NCBI RefSeq assembly: GCF_001651035.1
Contig: NZ_LXRG01000192.1
Location: 310,001-374,000 of the forward strand
DNA: 64,000 nt
Reading direction: 5' to 3'
Source: Halomonas sp. ALS9
GTDB taxonomy: Bacteria > Pseudomonadota > Gammaproteobacteria > Pseudomonadales > Halomonadaceae
The position numbers and the translations under genes are program-made. This document shows, piece after piece, positions 61,331 to 64,000 of the stretch (positions within the stretch are counted from its first letter, which is position 1; each line of letters opens with the position of its first letter). The notes beneath the pieces are model-generated. The model worked only from the letters and a program-made list of their open reading frames with translations, was not told the origin of the DNA and searched no databases.

Positions 61331-61858
61331 CTACCAGTAGCGTGGATAACGGCGGTGACGGGCCAGATTATTGACCAGTATGGCGATAATCAACATGACC
61401 ACACTGCCGGCACCAATGGGTAACAACGGATACCACCAGCCCAATTGGTGAACGCTGGCACCCCCGCCTACCGCAATCAGAGCCGCCGCGGCTCCCGGTG
61501 GGTGAACCGTATGGGTTAGCTGCATACCCAGCACCGACAGTGATACGGCCAGAGCCATTGAGAGCGGTGTTGCCCCCAGCAGTTGATAGCAAGCAACGCC
61601 AATACCTGCGGAGAGCACGCTGCCAAACAAAACGTGACTGGGCTGGGCAAAAGGGCTTTCAGGTGCTGCATAGATGAGCACCGAGGTTGCGCCGAAAGAG
61701 CCTACGATAAGCAGCTGTTGTGACAGCCACGCCGAGCTTAACCAGCAAATGACCGCCATACCGGTAAAGGCCCCGACCCATGACCAAAAAGCATCCTGCC
61801 AACCTACCCGGTCACGCTTAATTGGCTTCCCCCGCATCTTGCCAAGATAAGTTTTCAT
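61331..61858 (-). CDS. HPP family membrane protein
   Basis: 175 aa with about five hydrophobic segments. The family name motif is seen in THTVHPPGAAAAL, with GSFGATSVLIYAAPESPFAQP before it. Some HPP proteins help nitrite transport in plastids and cyanobacteria; no such genes are near. ATG 61858 gives a normal N-terminus; a longer frame to 61930 adds a hydrophobic leader without a clear start signal. Confidence 0.83.
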   Translation of the reverse strand: MKTYLGKMRGKPIKRDRVGWQDAFWSWVGAFTGMAVICWLSSAWLSQQLLIVGSFGATSVLIYAAPESPFAQPSHVLFGSVLSAGIGVACYQLLGATPLSMALAVSLSVLGMQLTHTVHPPGAAAALIAVGGGASVHQLGWWYPLLPIGAGSVVMLIIAILVNNLARHRRYPRYW

Positions 61859-62066
61859 CACACTCGCTTTGCACAAAATGAGTGCAAATGATGCCAAAAT
61901 GCACCAAATAAGCAAATGACAATCCATCATGCCCCTGATGAAACTGACTCACGAGAAAACCAGTTGATAGTCGTCAGCGCATAGGAGTGTTAATCAAGGC
62001 TAGTAATAAGGCAGGCAATTAATTTAGGAACAATTTTATAAACAATTCCAAGACTCGATCGTCATA

Positions 62067-62363
62067 TTAAGTAGTGGGATCAAACAGTTTAACTTCACGT
62101 ATATCGACCTGCTCCCAAACACGCTCAGTCATATAAGGCTCCTGCGCCAACCAAGCCTCCAAATCTTCTCGCGTGGTAAATCGGAAATGTGCATTAGAGC
62201 CGATCATTTTGCCTTCATCGTTGAGTATCACCCCGCCACTGACGAAATTACCCGACGAATATAAGCGGCGCAGGCCTTCCAGGTGCGGCTCGCGACAAGC
62301 CAATCGACGATCCAAGGCACCTTCATCAGTGTAGTCGTAGGCGACCAACGCATATTGTTTCAT
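62067..62363 (-). CDS. YciI family protein
   Basis: 98 aa ferredoxin-like fold. The YciI pattern includes a His in CREPHLEGLRRLYSSG and DEGKMIGSNAHFRF, with EAWLAQEPYMTERVWEQVDI near the end. The family is widespread and its role mostly unknown. AGAGGAATAACAA leads into the ATG. The small membrane-protein gene lies 21 nt upstream on the same strand. Confidence 0.85.
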   Translation of the reverse strand: MKQYALVAYDYTDEGALDRRLACREPHLEGLRRLYSSGNFVSGGVILNDEGKMIGSNAHFRFTTREDLEAWLAQEPYMTERVWEQVDIREVKLFDPTT

Positions 62364-62384
62364 TTGTTATTCCTCTTTGAGTGT

Positions 62385-62693
62385 CTACATCATCAACCAG
62401 GAAAGAATAAACAGCCCCAACACGGTACGTATAATACCGCCTAGCAGCGAGCCGCGCAGAAACGCGCGCAAACCGCCCCACAGAATCAGCAGCCCGATCA
62501 CTAAGACGGCAATACTGAAAAACGAATCGTTGATTCCCAGCGACCGAGTGAGACCGTCGATAAAATCGCCGAACGCTCCAAAGAAGTTGGTGAAAATACC
62601 TAACAGAAACTCCACCACCACCCGGATCGCTTCGCCAATGGTTTCGCCGATTTCGTCAAAAAAGCCGTTTGCCTGCATTGCGTTTGCTTGCAT
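62385..62693 (-). CDS. Small membrane protein of unknown function
   Basis: 102 aa. A helical N-terminal half (AIRVVVEFLLGIFTNFFGAF) is followed by two hydrophobic segments (FFSIAVLVIGLLILWGGLRA and GIIRTVLGLFILSW). No family recognised. It precedes YciI with a 21-nt gap, so it is probably co-transcribed. GAG is the only weak ribosome-binding signal. Confidence 0.6.
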   Translation of the reverse strand: MQANAMQANGFFDEIGETIGEAIRVVVEFLLGIFTNFFGAFGDFIDGLTRSLGINDSFFSIAVLVIGLLILWGGLRAFLRGSLLGGIIRTVLGLFILSWLMM

Positions 62694-62884
62694 TAATAGT
62701 ACTCAAGACTGAGAAGGATAAACCGCATTGTCGGTTAAATACGCTGACTGAGCAAAGCAGCACCACATCCCGCTCCCCATCGCCTCCAATGTTTAGCGTC
62801 TTTCCTGCCAAGCAACTACCCTAAAAACTATAAAACGTACGTTTAAATAAACACAATTATCATCTCTACGCGCAAGGTCTTGCT

Positions 62885-64000
62885 ATGACTGATCACTACC
62901 CGCTCGCCGACCAACTCCAAGCCAACACTCATAAGGTGGAAAACCAGCCGCCATCGCTTGAGAACTACAACAGCTACACCTCTGATAAGGCCCTTCAGGA
63001 AGGCGTCAAGCGCGAAGGCGGCACTGACGACGCTTCACTCAGGGCGTTTGGACAGTGGGCAGGCTCGTCTGAAGCCATCGCCTTAGGGTTTGACGCCAAC
63101 CGTTACTCGCCGCAGTTGGTCACCCATGACCGGCAAGGTCATCGGATCGATTTGATCGAGTTTCACCCGGCCTATCACCAGCTAATGCAAACAGCGGTAG
63201 AGCAAGGCCTGCACGCAAGCCCCTGGCGAACCCCCGGGCCGGGCGCCCATGTTACACGTGCCGCCAACTACTATCTGAACACTCAGGTGGAAGCGGCCCA
63301 CGGCTGCCCGATCACCATGACGTTCGCTGCCCTGCCTGCGTTACGCCACCAGCCCAGCCTGCTTAAGAGCTGGGGCGATAAAATCACCGCACCGCACTAC
63401 GACCCGCGCAACGTGCCCTATTTCGAAAAACAGGGCGTCACCCTCGGCATGGCAATGACCGAGAAGCAGGGCGGCTCCGATGTGCGGCTTAACACCACCC
63501 GCGCCTATCCGATTGATCAAGGCGGGCCAGGGGAAGCCTACGAGCTAGTAGGGCATAAGTGGTTTGTCTCCGCGCCGATGTGCGACGCTTTCCTGGTGCT
63601 CGCCCAGGCCCCGGGCGGCCTGAGCTGTTTTCTACTGCCGCGCTGGCGACCCGACGGTACTAAAAACCCGCTCCATATCCAGCAGCTAAAGCGCAAAATG
63701 GGCAACGTGGCGAATGCCTCCAGCGAGACGGAGCTGCGGGGTGCCTTTGCCTGGATGGTGGGCGATGAAGGGCGCGGTGTGCGCACCATCATTGAGATGG
63801 TCGCCATGACCCGCTACGACTGCATGATTGGCTCTGCGGCCGGCATGCGACAGGCCACCGCCCAGGCGATTCACCACGCCTCTCATCGCCATGCCTTTGG
63901 GGCGCGTTTGAGTGAGCAGCCGCTGATGCAAAACGTGCTCGCCGATCTGGCCATCGAGAGTGAAGCCGCGACGACCCTGATGCTGCGCATGGCTCGAGCG
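62885..64000 (+). CDS. AidB-like acyl-CoA dehydrogenase, 3' end cut by window
   Basis: 372 codons are visible from ATG 62885 (AAGG 7 nt upstream) to the window edge. TNxxPxLENYNSYTSDKAL-like N-terminus, GMAMTEKQGGSDVR and TRYDCMIGSAAGMRQA match AidB, the adaptive-response flavoprotein related to isovaleryl-CoA dehydrogenase. AidB binds FAD and DNA and is linked to alkylation stress; its enzyme role is unsettled. The final C-terminal DNA-binding region is outside the window. Confidence 0.87.
   Translation, partial: MTDHYPLADQLQANTHKVENQPPSLENYNSYTSDKALQEGVKREGGTDDASLRAFGQWAGSSEAIALGFDANRYSPQLVTHDRQGHRIDLIEFHPAYHQLMQTAVEQGLHASPWRTPGPGAHVTRAANYYLNTQVEAAHGCPITMTFAALPALRHQPSLLKSWGDKITAPHYDPRNVPYFEKQGVTLGMAMTEKQGGSDVRLNTTRAYPIDQGGPGEAYELVGHKWFVSAPMCDAFLVLAQAPGGLSCFLLPRWRPDGTKNPLHIQQLKRKMGNVANASSETELRGAFAWMVGDEGRGVRTIIEMVAMTRYDCMIGSAAGMRQATAQAIHHASHRHAFGARLSEQPLMQNVLADLAIESEAATTLMLRMARA

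Noticed and set aside
1..64000. CRISPR arrays, tRNA/rRNA genes, prophage or complete insertion sequences
   Set aside because: No regularly spaced repeats, no cloverleaf with tRNA arms, no rRNA sequence and no transposase or phage gene recognised.

Overview
This is a chromosomal window from a gammaproteobacterium, most likely a member of the Halomonadaceae (Halomonas/Vreelandella type). That assignment is inferred from the protein styles (DoeA/creatinase-like M24 hydrolase, PuuABCD-type polyamine catabolism, DASS and SSS transporters, YbiT-type ABC-F) and moderate GC content; no rRNA or tRNA gene is present to confirm it. Both window edges cut genes: a nucleoside-recognition (Gate) membrane protein on the left and an AidB-like acyl-CoA dehydrogenase on the right.

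Layout. (1) 1-10.8 kb: Lrp and TetR regulators, then a beta-amino-acid module. mmsA and the beta-alanine:pyruvate aminotransferase gene run leftward. Divergent from them run DUF3311, an SSS symporter, a FadR regulator, an M20 carbamoylase and an amidase. Together they suggest uptake of an amide or carbamoyl compound and its conversion via beta-alanine and malonate semialdehyde to acetyl-CoA. (2) 10.8-30.7 kb: an anaerobic-respiration locus with menBCE, frdABCD, a DASS dicarboxylate transporter, menH-menD-menF, a Tat-exported molybdopterin oxidoreductase with FeS and NrfD-type subunits, a TatB-polyferredoxin fusion, and menA. FNR/Anr-like palindromes lie at both divergent control regions (frdA/DASS and tatB-fusion/menA). 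The quinone pathway, a quinol-linked fumarate reductase, a substrate importer and a second terminal reductase are thus packed together. (3) 30.7-35 kb: heme-monooxygenase-like protein, photolyase/cryptochrome, then a 2.2 kb AT-rich island bounded by a 44-bp direct repeat of the photolyase 3' end. The island holds a DUF5343 gene and a HEPN gene framed by two attC-like sites, like an integron cassette without an integrase. (4) 35-42.4 kb: gabT-gabD-permease with a divergent GabR/MocR regulator, a lipoprotein transglycosylase and a TauE/SafE permease. (5) 42.4-51.7 kb: a putrescine-utilisation (puu) block with its XRE-cupin regulator and an NhaC antiporter, followed by a decayed copy of the TauE 3' end. 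(6) 52-64 kb: housekeeping and accessory genes, including M24 hydrolase, AlbA_2 ATP-binding protein, alkene reductase, TspO, a ZipA-like protein, ABC-F, CbiX-like and ChaC proteins, HPP, YciI and an acyl-CoA dehydrogenase.

The most unusual items are the DUF5343-HEPN pair in a cassette-like setting, the TatB domain fused to a polyferredoxin in a molybdoenzyme operon, and two separate islands each bounded by a copy of a neighbouring gene's 3' end.
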